NCBI GenBank assembly: GCA_019192545.1
Contig: JAHCMI010000030.1
Coordinates: forward strand, 29,020 to 93,019
DNA length: 64,000 nucleotides
Direction of reading: 5' to 3'
Origin: Rivularia sp. MS3
GTDB lineage: Bacteria; Cyanobacteriota; Cyanobacteriia; Cyanobacteriales; Nostocaceae
In this document: positions 36,172 through 46,538 of the stretch, one piece after another
Numbering within the stretch: position 1 is the stretch's first letter
How the letters are laid out: each line of letters starts with the position of its first letter
The notes under the pieces: generated by a model
Told to the model about the DNA's origin: nothing
Database searches by the model: none
The model's input: the letters and a program-made list of their open reading frames with translations, nothing else
Position numbers and translations under genes: made by a program

Positions 36172-36204
36172 AGGTTAACAAGTAAGATATTTGACTGATG
36201 AATG

Positions 36205-37209
36205 CTAGTTATGAATATACTTGTCTAGCTCAAAAAACTCAATCAATTTTGCCAAATTTGTGTCGGCAGCAGTAGGCGTTAAAGCTTCTATTTTTTCAAT
36301 TGTTTGCTCGTTGAGGTGTTTAAAGACTTTTTCCTTTAATACTAAAACAACTTCTTCGGGTAAACCTTCTAATTCTCGATTCAATCTTGCTAAACGTCCT
36401 TTTGCAAAGCTAATTTGAAATTTTGCTCTTTTCAACAACCGCTCTCGTAAGTTTTCGTATACTTCCTTGTTATTGCTACTGTTATCTTTTTCAGCTAAAA
36501 ATTTTTGGATGAGAGGTATTATATCCGGGTTTTCTTCTAAAAGTATTAAACTGCCTTCTTGAAAATAAGCTGGAATTCCATCTATCCCCAATCCACCTAT
36601 ATCTGCTAGCGCAATTATACGGGCATTTAATACTATTTGCTCTTCTGAATTATATAAGTCTGGTTGATAAATTGAATTATCATTTGTATCAAAATAACAA
36701 ATAGTAGCCGAAATTGATTTTCTAATTATTTCTAAATCTGATTGTGTAAATAAAGGAGGAAGTTCGGGATTCTCTAAAGCGAATTTTTTATTTAAGTGTT
36801 TTATAAAATCGAGTAATTTATTAATTGTCGCATTTTCACTAACTCCGCTTTCTCGCTGCCTTGCTGTTTGAGGAGATTGTAAAGGTAGAAATTCTTGAAC
36901 CATGTCATGACTTGCCGCACAAACATCAATCAAATATTTAGCTCGCTTGCTGTCTGAAGTATCCGACTGATGACAAATTTTATTCCAAAAAGGTTCTATG
37001 GCATAGAATATTACTTCTGCTCTGCGTTGTACGGCTTCTGCATGAGCATGATTATGGAAATACAGTTGCTTTTTTGCTGCTTCTCTCTTAACTTCTGCAA
37101 AAGCAAATTTAGTGATAATCGAAATAGCTTGTTCAAAGTTTTTTGGTGTTATCTGCCAAATTTCGCTATTTGGTTCTTCTAAAATTGTGCTATCTTGATT
37201 GTTATTCAT
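36205..37209 (-). CDS. HD-domain protein, putative metal-dependent phosphohydrolase
   Basis: A 334-residue soluble protein. The HD-type metal site is visible as H52/H54/H56 in FHNHAHAEAV and H101-D102 in AASHDMVQ. Further down come an Asp-rich YFDTND and ALADIGGLGIDG, which may supply the last ligand. HD proteins often hydrolyse (cyclic) nucleotides, but this sequence is divergent and the substrate is not known. Both neighbours on the same strand are channels with cyclic-nucleotide-binding domains, so a role in cyclic-nucleotide turnover is a reasonable guess. It precedes the 34696 channel by 33 bp. Confidence 0.75.
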   Translation of the reverse strand: MNNNQDSTILEEPNSEIWQITPKNFEQAISIITKFAFAEVKREAAKKQLYFHNHAHAEAVQRRAEVIFYAIEPFWNKICHQSDTSDSKRAKYLIDVCAASHDMVQEFLPLQSPQTARQRESGVSENATINKLLDFIKHLNKKFALENPELPPLFTQSDLEIIRKSISATICYFDTNDNSIYQPDLYNSEEQIVLNARIIALADIGGLGIDGIPAYFQEGSLILLEENPDIIPLIQKFLAEKDNSSNNKEVYENLRERLLKRAKFQISFAKGRLARLNRELEGLPEEVVLVLKEKVFKHLNEQTIEKIEALTPTAADTNLAKLIEFFELDKYIHN

Positions 37210-37579
37210 AGTATTATTTATTACAAATATTTATCCTTTGAAAGACTTTAAGAATAATATAATAAAGTAATTTTGCGGATATTGCCTACACTAAAAATAC
37301 TTATTGTTTTGTAAAGTTTTGTATTATATTTTTACTTATAATTGATATAAATGTATGTATAAACTGGCTTTATTAAACAATCTGTCTGCTCGGGTTTTCT
37401 CTATGTAGCCACGAATTATAATCGCCAGGATGGAATTAAATTTAGCTAACTTTTTTTACTATCCATAGGACTGATTTTGTAACTATCGAAATAGATGATG
37501 TTTGTGTAGCCGCAGCCCTAAAGCATTTGTTTGACTATTCGCTAACAATTAAGATAATCCCCAATTAAGCTTGACAAAG
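37210..37579. other. Intergenic region between the HD gene and the second channel gene
   Basis: 370 bp, AT-rich. No gene, repeat or clear hairpin recognised. It likely holds the promoter of the HD/channel transcript. Confidence 0.5.
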
Positions 37580-39151
37580 TTATAGTTCAAAAATAGCATT
37601 AAGTCGCTTGCGAACCCAATTTAATACAGTTTGTTCGGAATCAATTTTATCTGGTAATATACCCATATTTTCTAAAGATTCCCTACGTTTAGATATTTCT
37701 AAAGAAATTTGCTCTGCTAATTGAGGATAGTTTGATAGCAGCTTTTGTAAATTATCGCGATCGACTACAAATAAGGTAGTATCTTCTAAAGTTCGGATGC
37801 TAGCGGAGCGAGGAATTCCCATTAATAATGCCATTTCACCGATAAATTCTCCTGCTTTTCGTTCTGCAATACGTCGATCAATTTTTTCAGAGAATATTTC
37901 TACCATACCGGATAATATTACGTAAAAAGAGTTTCCAGGGTCGCCTTCATGACAAATAATTGTATTAGGTGGAAAAGATTCGCGGTATCCGTCTTCAATT
38001 AACTGTCTAATTTGTTCTTTTGTACAGTTTTTAAAGTAGCTAATTTTCGGTAATAAATCTTTTAAAGTCTCGCCAAATAAAGGTGTTTTTATCTTCTTAG
38101 ATAGCGATATTGTGGAATTATATATTGATGAATCTGTTGATTTTTCTGCTAAACTTTCTGTCGAATCCTGCAACATAGAAATATATTCTTGAGGATTTTT
38201 AAGACGTACTTCTTGCTGATGGGGAGAAACAACTTTAATTCCTCTAACTTCAAATTCCGATTCAATTACAAAATTTAAATCGCTAATCACACTGTTTAAT
38301 ATTAGAGGATTGTTTATCCAACCTATTAGTTTGAATTTTAGGGTACTAGCAAAGTTTTGAAACAATACTTTTGGCGGTGGCTCGGATAAAATATTATGTT
38401 GCTGGCGAGCGGCTGCTAACATTGCTTCGGTGACTAAGGTTGTATCGTTCCCATATGCTAATTCTATATTTACTTCTACGGGACATTTACTTTTGCCATA
38501 GCTCAAATTGATAATTTTATTTTGAATAAAATCAGAGTTGGGAATGATTACGAAGGTACCGTTTAATAATTTGATTGCTGTAGAACGAATTGAAATTTTC
38601 TCAACAATTCCTAATAAATCATCAATTTGGATTAAATCACCAACTTTTATCGGTTGTTCAAACAAAAGCGTAATGCCGCTGATAAAGTTAGCAGCAAGCT
38701 GTTGAAATCCAAATCCAACGCCTATTCCTAATACGCCAGCAATTACGGTTAAAGAACTCAGATTTATTCCGGAAATTTCTAATACAATCAAAAATCCCAA
38801 TCCAGTTAATATATAACCGATTACAGAGGCTACAGCTTCTAAAGTTCCTCTATCAAAACCAAATCTGACTAATAAAGCTCTCCGAATAAACCCACGTAAT
38901 AATCTAGCGATTAAATAAGCAATGAACGCAAATAAAATTAGTTTTGATAGAGAAGCTAGAGAAACAGGTTTGTCTTCTAGTTCAAATAGTTTCAGGTTAA
39001 AAGTTTTGTTAGTAAATCGCCATAGCTCTTGCAGTTTTTCTACCAGCCATTGCTGAATTATTACAGTCAGTGAAGTTTCGCTTTCGATAACTGGTTCAAT
39101 CTCTTCTACTAAAAATAATTTTAATAAAAATTTCTCAGCTTTTAAAATCAA
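37580..39151 (-). CDS. MscS-type channel with C-terminal cyclic-nucleotide-binding domain (bCNG-like), second copy
   Basis: A 523-residue paralogue of the 34696 product with the same order. N-terminal extension (1-65), helices at about 67-90, 105-125 and 127-160 (LTVIAGVLGIGVGFGFQQL), and MscS beta-domain (GITLLFEQPIKVGDLIQIDDL) are followed by a linker and a cyclic-nucleotide domain at ~375-490. The intact cassette reads GEFIGEMALLMGIPRSAS. The two copies are diverged in the middle but nearly identical in the cassette and the last ~40 residues (DKIDSEQ, WVRKRLNAIFEL). It is divergent from the kinase-cyclase pair, sharing a 374-bp intergenic region with it. Confidence 0.92.
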   Translation of the reverse strand: MILKAEKFLLKLFLVEEIEPVIESETSLTVIIQQWLVEKLQELWRFTNKTFNLKLFELEDKPVSLASLSKLILFAFIAYLIARLLRGFIRRALLVRFGFDRGTLEAVASVIGYILTGLGFLIVLEISGINLSSLTVIAGVLGIGVGFGFQQLAANFISGITLLFEQPIKVGDLIQIDDLLGIVEKISIRSTAIKLLNGTFVIIPNSDFIQNKIINLSYGKSKCPVEVNIELAYGNDTTLVTEAMLAAARQQHNILSEPPPKVLFQNFASTLKFKLIGWINNPLILNSVISDLNFVIESEFEVRGIKVVSPHQQEVRLKNPQEYISMLQDSTESLAEKSTDSSIYNSTISLSKKIKTPLFGETLKDLLPKISYFKNCTKEQIRQLIEDGYRESFPPNTIICHEGDPGNSFYVILSGMVEIFSEKIDRRIAERKAGEFIGEMALLMGIPRSASIRTLEDTTLFVVDRDNLQKLLSNYPQLAEQISLEISKRRESLENMGILPDKIDSEQTVLNWVRKRLNAIFEL

Positions 39152-39525
39152 CTTGGATAACCTCCCTAATACTAGCTATATATCTATAAGAGAGTTGACT
39201 TATTACAAAAAAAATGCTCTCATCGAAAAATAATAAAATTGTAATAATTTAAAAATAATGCCTATAAATCAACGTAATGTGTAAAATATTAGAGTAAATC
39301 AAGGGTCATCGCTACAGCAAGCAACTAGAATTAATATAAAAAATGACTTTGCTGATTAAAAGTATGAATAGCCTCCTAAAGCCCTGGAGGAGCGGGAAGA
39401 AATTAATTTAAAGTTCTCCTACTTTGGAAAATTTAGGGGCTGATGTTAAATATTAATAATAAATTCCGCCTTTCAATTGTGCAACGCCCAAAAAATGAAT
39501 CAATAGTAGAAATAGGGGGTAGCTA
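39152..39525. promoter_or_regulatory. Divergent intergenic region between channel and kinase-cyclase genes
   Basis: 374 bp, very AT-rich, with a short inverted repeat near 39371 (cctcctaaagccctggagg). Promoters for both directions must lie here; I could not identify CRP-like (TGTGA-N6-TCACA) sites. A GGGGG tract at about 39513 is the likely ribosome-binding site of the first cyclase gene. Confidence 0.45.
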
Positions 39526-42500
39526 ATGGTTGCAGAAAAAATTGAAAATCTTTCAGCCACTGATAAGAATAAGGGTTTTTTTTATAAGATAGCTAGGTTA
39601 AGAAATCGAATTCCTTTGCGTACTGTATTAATTGTTCCGTTTGTATTACAAATCTTTGGCACTGTAGCATTAGTAGAGTATCTTTCGTTTAAAAATTCCC
39701 AAGAAGCAGTAAGCGATGTTGTTTCTCAATTACGAGGCGAAATTAGCGATCGCATCAAGCTACATCTAAGCGATTATTTAAAAACACCACATACCATAAA
39801 CGAAAGCAACCTCAAGTCATACCAGATAGGTATATTGAATCTCGATAAGCAAGATGCACTTGCACGGCATTTTTGGAAGCAGAAACAAGTATATGATGTC
39901 AATGCCGTTTATTTTGGCAATAAAAAAGGTGGATATGTTGGTGCGGAGCCAGGTAGCAAAATTGCCATAACTAGAGATTTTACTATAGGTGATTTTCTAT
40001 TTTATAGTAGTGATGCTCAAGGTTTTAAGGTGGGCATTCCAAAGCTTGTCAGAAACGATTATAATTCTTTAATTAGACCCTGGTATAAAGCCGCAGCTAG
40101 CAAGAAAAATCCGACTTGGAGCGAAATTTATACGTACAGTGATGGTACCGACGTTGCTATAGCGGCTGCAACTCCTGTTTATGATAATAACGAATTGCAA
40201 GGAGTTTTATCTGTTGATTTGTCTTTAAATCAGATTAACGATTTTTTACGTGCTTTCAAAGTGGGAAAGTCTGGCAGAACTTTTATTATCGAGCGTAATG
40301 GAAAAATAGTTGCATCTTCTACTGAAGAGAGGACATATTTTAAAGATGGAAATGATTTTAAGCGTTTAAATTATAGCGAGAGTTCCTCACCTTTAGTTAG
40401 AGAGTCTATCAAATTTCTTAAGAATAGGTTTGGCGGTTTAAATAAGATTGAAACAACTCAACAGTTGGAATTTAATGTAGAGAAAGAGCTTCAATATCTA
40501 CAGGTAACGCCATTTCAAGATGAATACGGTTTAGATTGGTTGATTGTTGTTGTGATTCCCGAAGCCGATTTTATGGCAGGCATCGATGCTAATCAACGCA
40601 ATACAATTTTACTATCTTTATTGGCTTTAGCTACGGCTATAGTAATCGGGATGGTTACCGCTAAAAGAATTTCTCAACCAGTTTCTCGTCTCAATCAGGC
40701 AGTCAAAAATATGACTGAAGGTGATTGGGAAGAAACGGAAACTGTAAAAGGTTCGCGCATCTCGGAAGTAGGAGAGTTAGCAAACTCTTTCAATACGATG
40801 GCTTATCAACTGCATGAATCTTTTGAAGTTTTAGAAAACAAAAATAATGAATTAGAGCGACTAGATAAGTTAAAAGATGAGTTTTTAGCTAATACTTCCC
40901 ACGAATTAAGAACTCCTCTCAACGGTATGATTGGTTTAGCAGAATCGATGATTGATGGTGCTACGGGAGAGATAACGAATTTACAGCATAAAAATCTGCT
41001 GATGATTGCTAATAGCGGACATCGATTATTAGAATTAGTCAACGATATTTTAGATTTTGCTAAACTCAAGAATCAAGGTTTGCAGCTTCAGCAAAAAGCC
41101 GTAGGAATATATTCTTTAGTTGATGTAGTCTTAACTTTTAGCCAATCTTTAGTAGGCAAAAAAGAACTACAGCTAATCAATTCGGTACCCAATAATTTAC
41201 CTTTAGCTTATGCTGACGAACAACGATTAGAGCAGATATTATTCAACATTATCGGTAACTCGATTAAGTTTACCGAAAGCGGGAAAGTGGAAGTTACCGC
41301 ATTTGAAGAAAAAGGAAAATTAACAGTTACAATTTCAGATACGGGAATTGGTATTCCTCCGGAAAAACACGACAAGATATTTGAATCCTTTGAGCAAGCA
41401 GATGGCTCGACTTCGCGAGAATATGGTGGTACTGGTTTGGGTTTAGCAGTTACAAAACAGTTAGTTGAACTCCACGGCGGCACAATTTGGGTAGATTCAG
41501 AAGTTGCTAAAGGTTCGAGCTTCAGTTTTACATTACCCGTGATAGATACAACAATTAAACCAGAGAAAATTAAAACAGAAAGCAAAAACACTTCAGAATT
41601 GAATCAACGTAGAAAATCGAGAATATCGAAAAAAACTGCTCATCTTAATCAAATACAAGCTGACAATACTGTTTCTGTTTCTAATAAAAAAGACAAAATT
41701 ACAGCTATATCTATCAACAGTAAATTTAATATATTAATCGTTGATGACGAACCGGTAAACTTACAGGTGTTGAACAATCATTTGTCGCTGCACAAATATC
41801 GAGTAACTCAAGCCTCAAGCGGTAAAGAAGCTTTAAGCATAGTAGAAAAAGGCGAAAAAATTGACTTAATCTTGCTTGATATTATGATGCCGAAAATGTC
41901 TGGTTATAAAGTATGTGCTGCATTACGAGAAAAATACCCAGCCCATCAATTACCAGTGGTGATGTTAACCGCAAAAAATCAAGTTACCGATATAGTTACC
42001 GGGTTTAAGTTCGGCGCAAATGATTATCTCACCAAACCTTTTAATAAAGATGAATTACTAACTAGAATTAAGTCTCACCTCAAGCTATCTCAGACTAGTA
42101 AATCCTACGGTAGATTTGTTCCTCATGAATACCTAAATTTCTTGAGTAAAGACAGCATTATTGATGTAGAATTAGGCGACCATGTCAGTAAAGAAATGGC
42201 AGTAATGTTCTCAGATATTCGTTCGTTTACTACTATTTCCGAGAGCATGACACCCCAAGAAAATTTCGATTTTGTTAATAATTATCTACGTCAAGTATCT
42301 CCGATAATTCGAGATAATACCGGCTTTATTGTCAAGTATCTTGGGGATGGGATGATGGCAGTTTTCCCTAATGGTGCTGATGATGCAGTCACAGCAGGAA
42401 TCGAAAAATTAAAGAAAGTTGAATCACAAAATATTAGCAGAATAGAAAACAATCAAAAACCGATAAAAGTGGGAATCGGCGTGCATTTCGGTCATATGAT

Positions 42501-42963
42501 GGTGGGAATGGTTGGAGAAACCGCTAGAATGCAAGGTGATGCTTTCTCCGATAACGTCAATTTAACCGCACGTTTGGAAAGTTTGACTAAATTTTACGGA
42601 GTGTCTTTAGTCATCAGCGAACAAGCTTTAGGACATTTAAACAATCCGGAAGAATATCAAATGCGGTTTTTAGATAGAGTTATAGTCAAAGGCAAAAGCG
42701 AGCCGATAGCGATATACGAAATATTAAATGGAGAAGTAGAAGAAGTTCGTAACTTAAAGTTACAAACTCTGAGTGATTTTGAAAACGGTTTAGAAAATTA
42801 TCGCTGTGGAGATTGCACTAAAGCCAAAGAATATTTTGAAAAAGTATTAGCAGTTAATGGGGAAGACAAAGCCGCAGCCCTATATCTAGAAAGAGTCGAA
42901 GAATTGAGTTGCAACGGAATTCCTCAAGATTGGTGTGGTGTGTGGGCGATGAAGAAGAAGTGA
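39526..42963 (+). CDS. Membrane sensor kinase-adenylyl cyclase: dCache-HAMP-HisKA-HATPase-REC-AC (copy 1)
   Basis: A 1145-residue protein with a membrane helix at ~32-52 and an extracytoplasmic double-Cache-like sensor (~60-350, with WYKAAASKKNPTWSEIYTYSDG). A second helix (~357-378) and HAMP follow. H459 in NTSHELRTPLNGM, an HATPase with GTGLGLAVTK, and a receiver with D785 in LLDIMMPKM come next. The class III cyclase domain (~885-1080) has metal Asps D897 (FSDIRSF) and D941 (YLGDGM). Adenine-selecting K937 and D1009 and the NLTAR block are present, so ATP to cAMP is expected. A short Cys-containing C-terminal tail (CGDCTKAKEYFEKVL) looks like a TPR-type helix pair. The last ~1.2 kb is identical to copy 2. 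Confidence 0.93.
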   Translation: MVAEKIENLSATDKNKGFFYKIARLRNRIPLRTVLIVPFVLQIFGTVALVEYLSFKNSQEAVSDVVSQLRGEISDRIKLHLSDYLKTPHTINESNLKSYQIGILNLDKQDALARHFWKQKQVYDVNAVYFGNKKGGYVGAEPGSKIAITRDFTIGDFLFYSSDAQGFKVGIPKLVRNDYNSLIRPWYKAAASKKNPTWSEIYTYSDGTDVAIAAATPVYDNNELQGVLSVDLSLNQINDFLRAFKVGKSGRTFIIERNGKIVASSTEERTYFKDGNDFKRLNYSESSSPLVRESIKFLKNRFGGLNKIETTQQLEFNVEKELQYLQVTPFQDEYGLDWLIVVVIPEADFMAGIDANQRNTILLSLLALATAIVIGMVTAKRISQPVSRLNQAVKNMTEGDWEETETVKGSRISEVGELANSFNTMAYQLHESFEVLENKNNELERLDKLKDEFLANTSHELRTPLNGMIGLAESMIDGATGEITNLQHKNLLMIANSGHRLLELVNDILDFAKLKNQGLQLQQKAVGIYSLVDVVLTFSQSLVGKKELQLINSVPNNLPLAYADEQRLEQILFNIIGNSIKFTESGKVEVTAFEEKGKLTVTISDTGIGIPPEKHDKIFESFEQADGSTSREYGGTGLGLAVTKQLVELHGGTIWVDSEVAKGSSFSFTLPVIDTTIKPEKIKTESKNTSELNQRRKSRISKKTAHLNQIQADNTVSVSNKKDKITAISINSKFNILIVDDEPVNLQVLNNHLSLHKYRVTQASSGKEALSIVEKGEKIDLILLDIMMPKMSGYKVCAALREKYPAHQLPVVMLTAKNQVTDIVTGFKFGANDYLTKPFNKDELLTRIKSHLKLSQTSKSYGRFVPHEYLNFLSKDSIIDVELGDHVSKEMAVMFSDIRSFTTISESMTPQENFDFVNNYLRQVSPIIRDNTGFIVKYLGDGMMAVFPNGADDAVTAGIEKLKKVESQNISRIENNQKPIKVGIGVHFGHMMVGMVGETARMQGDAFSDNVNLTARLESLTKFYGVSLVISEQALGHLNNPEEYQMRFLDRVIVKGKSEPIAIYEILNGEVEEVRNLKLQTLSDFENGLENYRCGDCTKAKEYFEKVLAVNGEDKAAALYLERVEELSCNGIPQDWCGVWAMKKK

Positions 42964-43097
42964 GCAGTTATTCGTTAACAGTTATATAGGGATTAAAAGA
43001 CTTAAACCTTTAACATTTAACCTTAATAACTATGCGCCGGAAACAAAGATTGTAGCAAAATAAGTCATAGACGTGGTTAGGATTAGGAGAATCACTA

Positions 43098-46000
43098 ATG
43101 GTTGCAGATAAATTAGATAGTCAGGCAGAAAATCAACAAAAAAGGGGATTTTTTCAGAAGTTAGGGAAATCGGTAAATCGCTTACCTTTGCGTACTGTAT
43201 TAATTGTTCCATTTGTATTGCAGATTTTCGGTACTGTAGGGTTAGTCGGATATCTTTCGTTTAAAAATTCCCAAGAAGCAGTGCATGAAGTTGTCTCAGA
43301 ATTGCGGAATGAAATCAGTAACCGGATTGAATTACATCTTCATGATTATCTCGAATCACCACATTTGATTAATGCAAATAACCAACAAGGGCTGCGAATT
43401 GGTATGTTGAGTTTGAAGCAGCCAGATATAATCGCACGTCAATTTTGGCAGCAAAAACAGGTATTTAACAATGTTAATGTAATTTATCTTGGCAACGAAA
43501 ATGGTGGCTATGTTGGTGTAGACGCAACGAATAAGATTACTACCACCAAAAATTTTCAAGCCGGTCAACTACTAATTTATAATACTGAAGGTAGAGGTAG
43601 ACCTTTTGGCATACCTGAATTAGGTAATCCAAATTACGATGCTCGTCTAAGACCTTGGTATACGAAAATTAAAACCCGAAAACGTCCGACTTGGAGCGAT
43701 ATTTATACATATAGCGATGGTAGCGATATTGCGATCGCGGCTGCTCGTCCGCTTTATAATAATGGTGAATTTGCAGGGGTACTAGCTGCGGATTTATCTT
43801 TAAAGCAAATTAGTGATTTTTTACGTGATGTCAAAGTTGGTAAAACAGGTAAAACTTTTATCATCGAACGTAATGGCAAAATAGTTGGTTCTTCAACTGG
43901 TGAAAAAATATATTTTAAAAAAGCAAACAAAATAGAACGTTTAAGCGCTAGCGATAGTAATTCTACTTTGGTAAGTAAATCTGCTGAGTTTCTGCAAAAG
44001 GAATTTGGCAATTTAAGTAATATCAAAAAGACTCAGCAGTTAGAATTTGATATCAAAGGAGAACGTCATTTTTTACAGGCAACACCATTCAAAGATGACT
44101 ATGGTTTAGATTGGTTGATTGTTGTTGCTGTTCCCGAAGCCGATTTTATGGCGCATATTAATGAAAGTCAGCGCAATACAATATTATTATGTTTATTGGC
44201 TTTAATTATTACTATTATTGTTGGTATTATTACAGCCCGTAGAATTTCTCGACCAATTGCGCGTCTTAACAAAGCAGCCAAAGATATTACAGAAGGTAAT
44301 TGGGAAGGAACGGAAACTGTAAAAGGTTCGCGCATCTCGGAAGTAGGAGAGTTAGCAAATTCTTTCAACACGATGGCTCATCAACTGCATGAATCCTTTG
44401 AAACTTTAGAAGAAAAAAATAACGAATTAGAACGACTCGATAAGTTAAAAGATGAGTTTTTAGCTAATACTTCCCACGAATTAAGAACTCCTCTCAACGG
44501 TATGATTGGTTTAGCAGAATCGATGATTGATGGTGCTACGGGAGAAATCAGTCCGCTACAACAAAAAAATCTAGTGATGATTGCCAATAGCGGACATAGA
44601 TTATTAGAATTAGTCAACGATATTTTAGATTTTGCCAAACTCAAAAACCAAAATATTGAACTTCAGCAAAAAGCTGTGGGAATATATTCTTTAGTTGATG
44701 TGGTATTAAGTTTCAGTCAATCTTTAGTCGGCGGCAAGGATGTAAAGTTGGTGAATTCAATACCCAATAATTTACCTTTAGCTTATGCCGACGAACAACG
44801 ATTAGAGCAGATATTATTTAACATTATCGGTAACTCGATTAAGTTTACCGAAAACGGTAAAGTGGAAGTTACCGCATTTGAAGAAAAAGGAAAATTAACA
44901 GTTACAATTTCAGATACGGGAATTGGTATTCCTCCGGAAAAACACGACAAGATATTTGAATCCTTTGAGCAAGCAGATGGCTCGACTTCGCGAGAATATG
45001 GTGGTACTGGTTTGGGTTTAGCAGTTACAAAACAGTTAGTTGAACTCCACGGCGGCACAATTTGGGTAGATTCAGAAGTTGCTAAAGGTTCGAGTTTCAG
45101 TTTTACTTTACCCGTCGTAAATAGCAAAGTTAACCAAAACCAAATAGACAATACAAAGGCAGAAAAATCAAATCAACAGCGAACATATAAACTATCTAGA
45201 AAAACTTTTAAACCACAGAAAGCGAAAGCCAATAATATTGCTCCCGTCTCAACAAAATCTGCTGAAAATATTCATAAAGTGTCTTCAAGGAACAGTAAAT
45301 ATCATATCTTAATTGTTGATGACGAACCAGTAAACTTACAGGTGTTGAACAATCATTTGTCGCTGCACAAATATCGAGTAACTCAAGCCTCAAGCGGTAA
45401 AGAAGCTTTAAGCATAGTAGAAAAAGGCGAAAAAATTGACTTAATCTTGCTTGATATTATGATGCCGAAAATGTCTGGTTATAAAGTATGTGCTGCATTA
45501 CGAGAAAAATACCCAGCCCATCAATTACCAGTGGTGATGTTAACCGCAAAAAATCAAGTTACCGATATAGTTACCGGGTTTAAGTTCGGCGCAAATGATT
45601 ATCTCACCAAACCTTTTAATAAAGATGAATTACTAACTAGAATTAAGTCTCACCTCAAGCTATCTCAGACTAGTAAATCCTACGGTAGATTTGTTCCTCA
45701 TGAATACCTAAATTTCTTGAGTAAAGACAGCATTATTGATGTAGAATTAGGCGACCATGTCAGTAAAGAAATGGCAGTAATGTTCTCAGATATTCGTTCG
45801 TTTACTACTATTTCCGAGAGCATGACACCCCAAGAAAATTTCGATTTTGTTAATAATTATCTACGTCAAGTATCTCCGATAATTCGAGATAATACCGGCT
45901 TTATTGTCAAGTATCTTGGGGATGGGATGATGGCAGTTTTCCCTAATGGTGCTGATGATGCAGTCACAGCAGGAATCGAAAAATTAAAGAAAGTTGAATC

Positions 46001-46538
46001 ACAAAATATTAGCAGAATAGAAAACAATCAAAAACCGATAAAAGTGGGAATCGGCGTGCATTTCGGTCATATGATGGTGGGAATGGTTGGAGAAACCGCT
46101 AGAATGCAAGGTGATGCTTTCTCCGATAACGTCAATTTAACCGCACGTTTGGAAAGTTTGACTAAATTTTACGGAGTGTCTTTAGTCATCAGCGAACAAG
46201 CTTTAGGACATTTAAACAATCCGGAAGAATATCAAATGCGGTTTTTAGATAGAGTTATAGTCAAAGGCAAAAGCGAGCCGATAGCGATATACGAAATATT
46301 AAATGGAGAAGTAGAAGAAGTTCGTAACTTAAAGTTACAAACTCTGAGTGATTTTGAAAACGGTTTAGAAAATTATCGCTGTGGAGATTGCACTAAAGCC
46401 AAAGAATATTTTGAAAAAGTATTAGCAGTTAATGGGGAAGACAAAGCCGCAGCCCTATATCTAGAAAGAGTCGAAGAATTGAGTTGCAACGGAATTCCTC
46501 AAGATTGGTGCGGTGTATGGGCGATGACGAAGAAGTGA
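43098..46538 (+). CDS. Membrane sensor kinase-adenylyl cyclase: dCache-HAMP-HisKA-HATPase-REC-AC (copy 2)
   Basis: The 1146-residue tandem paralogue of the 39526 product has the same domain order: H460, receiver D786, cyclase metal Asps D898 and D942, adenine-selecting K938 and D1010. The Cache sensor differs clearly from copy 1 (WYTKIKTRKRPTWSDIYTYSDG, different loops), whereas from about residue 747 onward the two proteins are identical except one residue near the C-terminus. A good ribosome-binding site (AGGAG, 43085-43089) precedes ATG 43098. The 134-bp gap from copy 1 suggests co-transcription. The divergent sensors with a shared output imply two inputs feeding one cAMP signal. Confidence 0.93.
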   Translation: MVADKLDSQAENQQKRGFFQKLGKSVNRLPLRTVLIVPFVLQIFGTVGLVGYLSFKNSQEAVHEVVSELRNEISNRIELHLHDYLESPHLINANNQQGLRIGMLSLKQPDIIARQFWQQKQVFNNVNVIYLGNENGGYVGVDATNKITTTKNFQAGQLLIYNTEGRGRPFGIPELGNPNYDARLRPWYTKIKTRKRPTWSDIYTYSDGSDIAIAAARPLYNNGEFAGVLAADLSLKQISDFLRDVKVGKTGKTFIIERNGKIVGSSTGEKIYFKKANKIERLSASDSNSTLVSKSAEFLQKEFGNLSNIKKTQQLEFDIKGERHFLQATPFKDDYGLDWLIVVAVPEADFMAHINESQRNTILLCLLALIITIIVGIITARRISRPIARLNKAAKDITEGNWEGTETVKGSRISEVGELANSFNTMAHQLHESFETLEEKNNELERLDKLKDEFLANTSHELRTPLNGMIGLAESMIDGATGEISPLQQKNLVMIANSGHRLLELVNDILDFAKLKNQNIELQQKAVGIYSLVDVVLSFSQSLVGGKDVKLVNSIPNNLPLAYADEQRLEQILFNIIGNSIKFTENGKVEVTAFEEKGKLTVTISDTGIGIPPEKHDKIFESFEQADGSTSREYGGTGLGLAVTKQLVELHGGTIWVDSEVAKGSSFSFTLPVVNSKVNQNQIDNTKAEKSNQQRTYKLSRKTFKPQKAKANNIAPVSTKSAENIHKVSSRNSKYHILIVDDEPVNLQVLNNHLSLHKYRVTQASSGKEALSIVEKGEKIDLILLDIMMPKMSGYKVCAALREKYPAHQLPVVMLTAKNQVTDIVTGFKFGANDYLTKPFNKDELLTRIKSHLKLSQTSKSYGRFVPHEYLNFLSKDSIIDVELGDHVSKEMAVMFSDIRSFTTISESMTPQENFDFVNNYLRQVSPIIRDNTGFIVKYLGDGMMAVFPNGADDAVTAGIEKLKKVESQNISRIENNQKPIKVGIGVHFGHMMVGMVGETARMQGDAFSDNVNLTARLESLTKFYGVSLVISEQALGHLNNPEEYQMRFLDRVIVKGKSEPIAIYEILNGEVEEVRNLKLQTLSDFENGLENYRCGDCTKAKEYFEKVLAVNGEDKAAALYLERVEELSCNGIPQDWCGVWAMTKK

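Noticed and set aside
39152..39525. CRP/SyCrp1 binding site in the divergent region
   Set aside because: No TGTGA-N6-TCACA-like palindrome was found by eye, although the genes suggest cAMP signalling.
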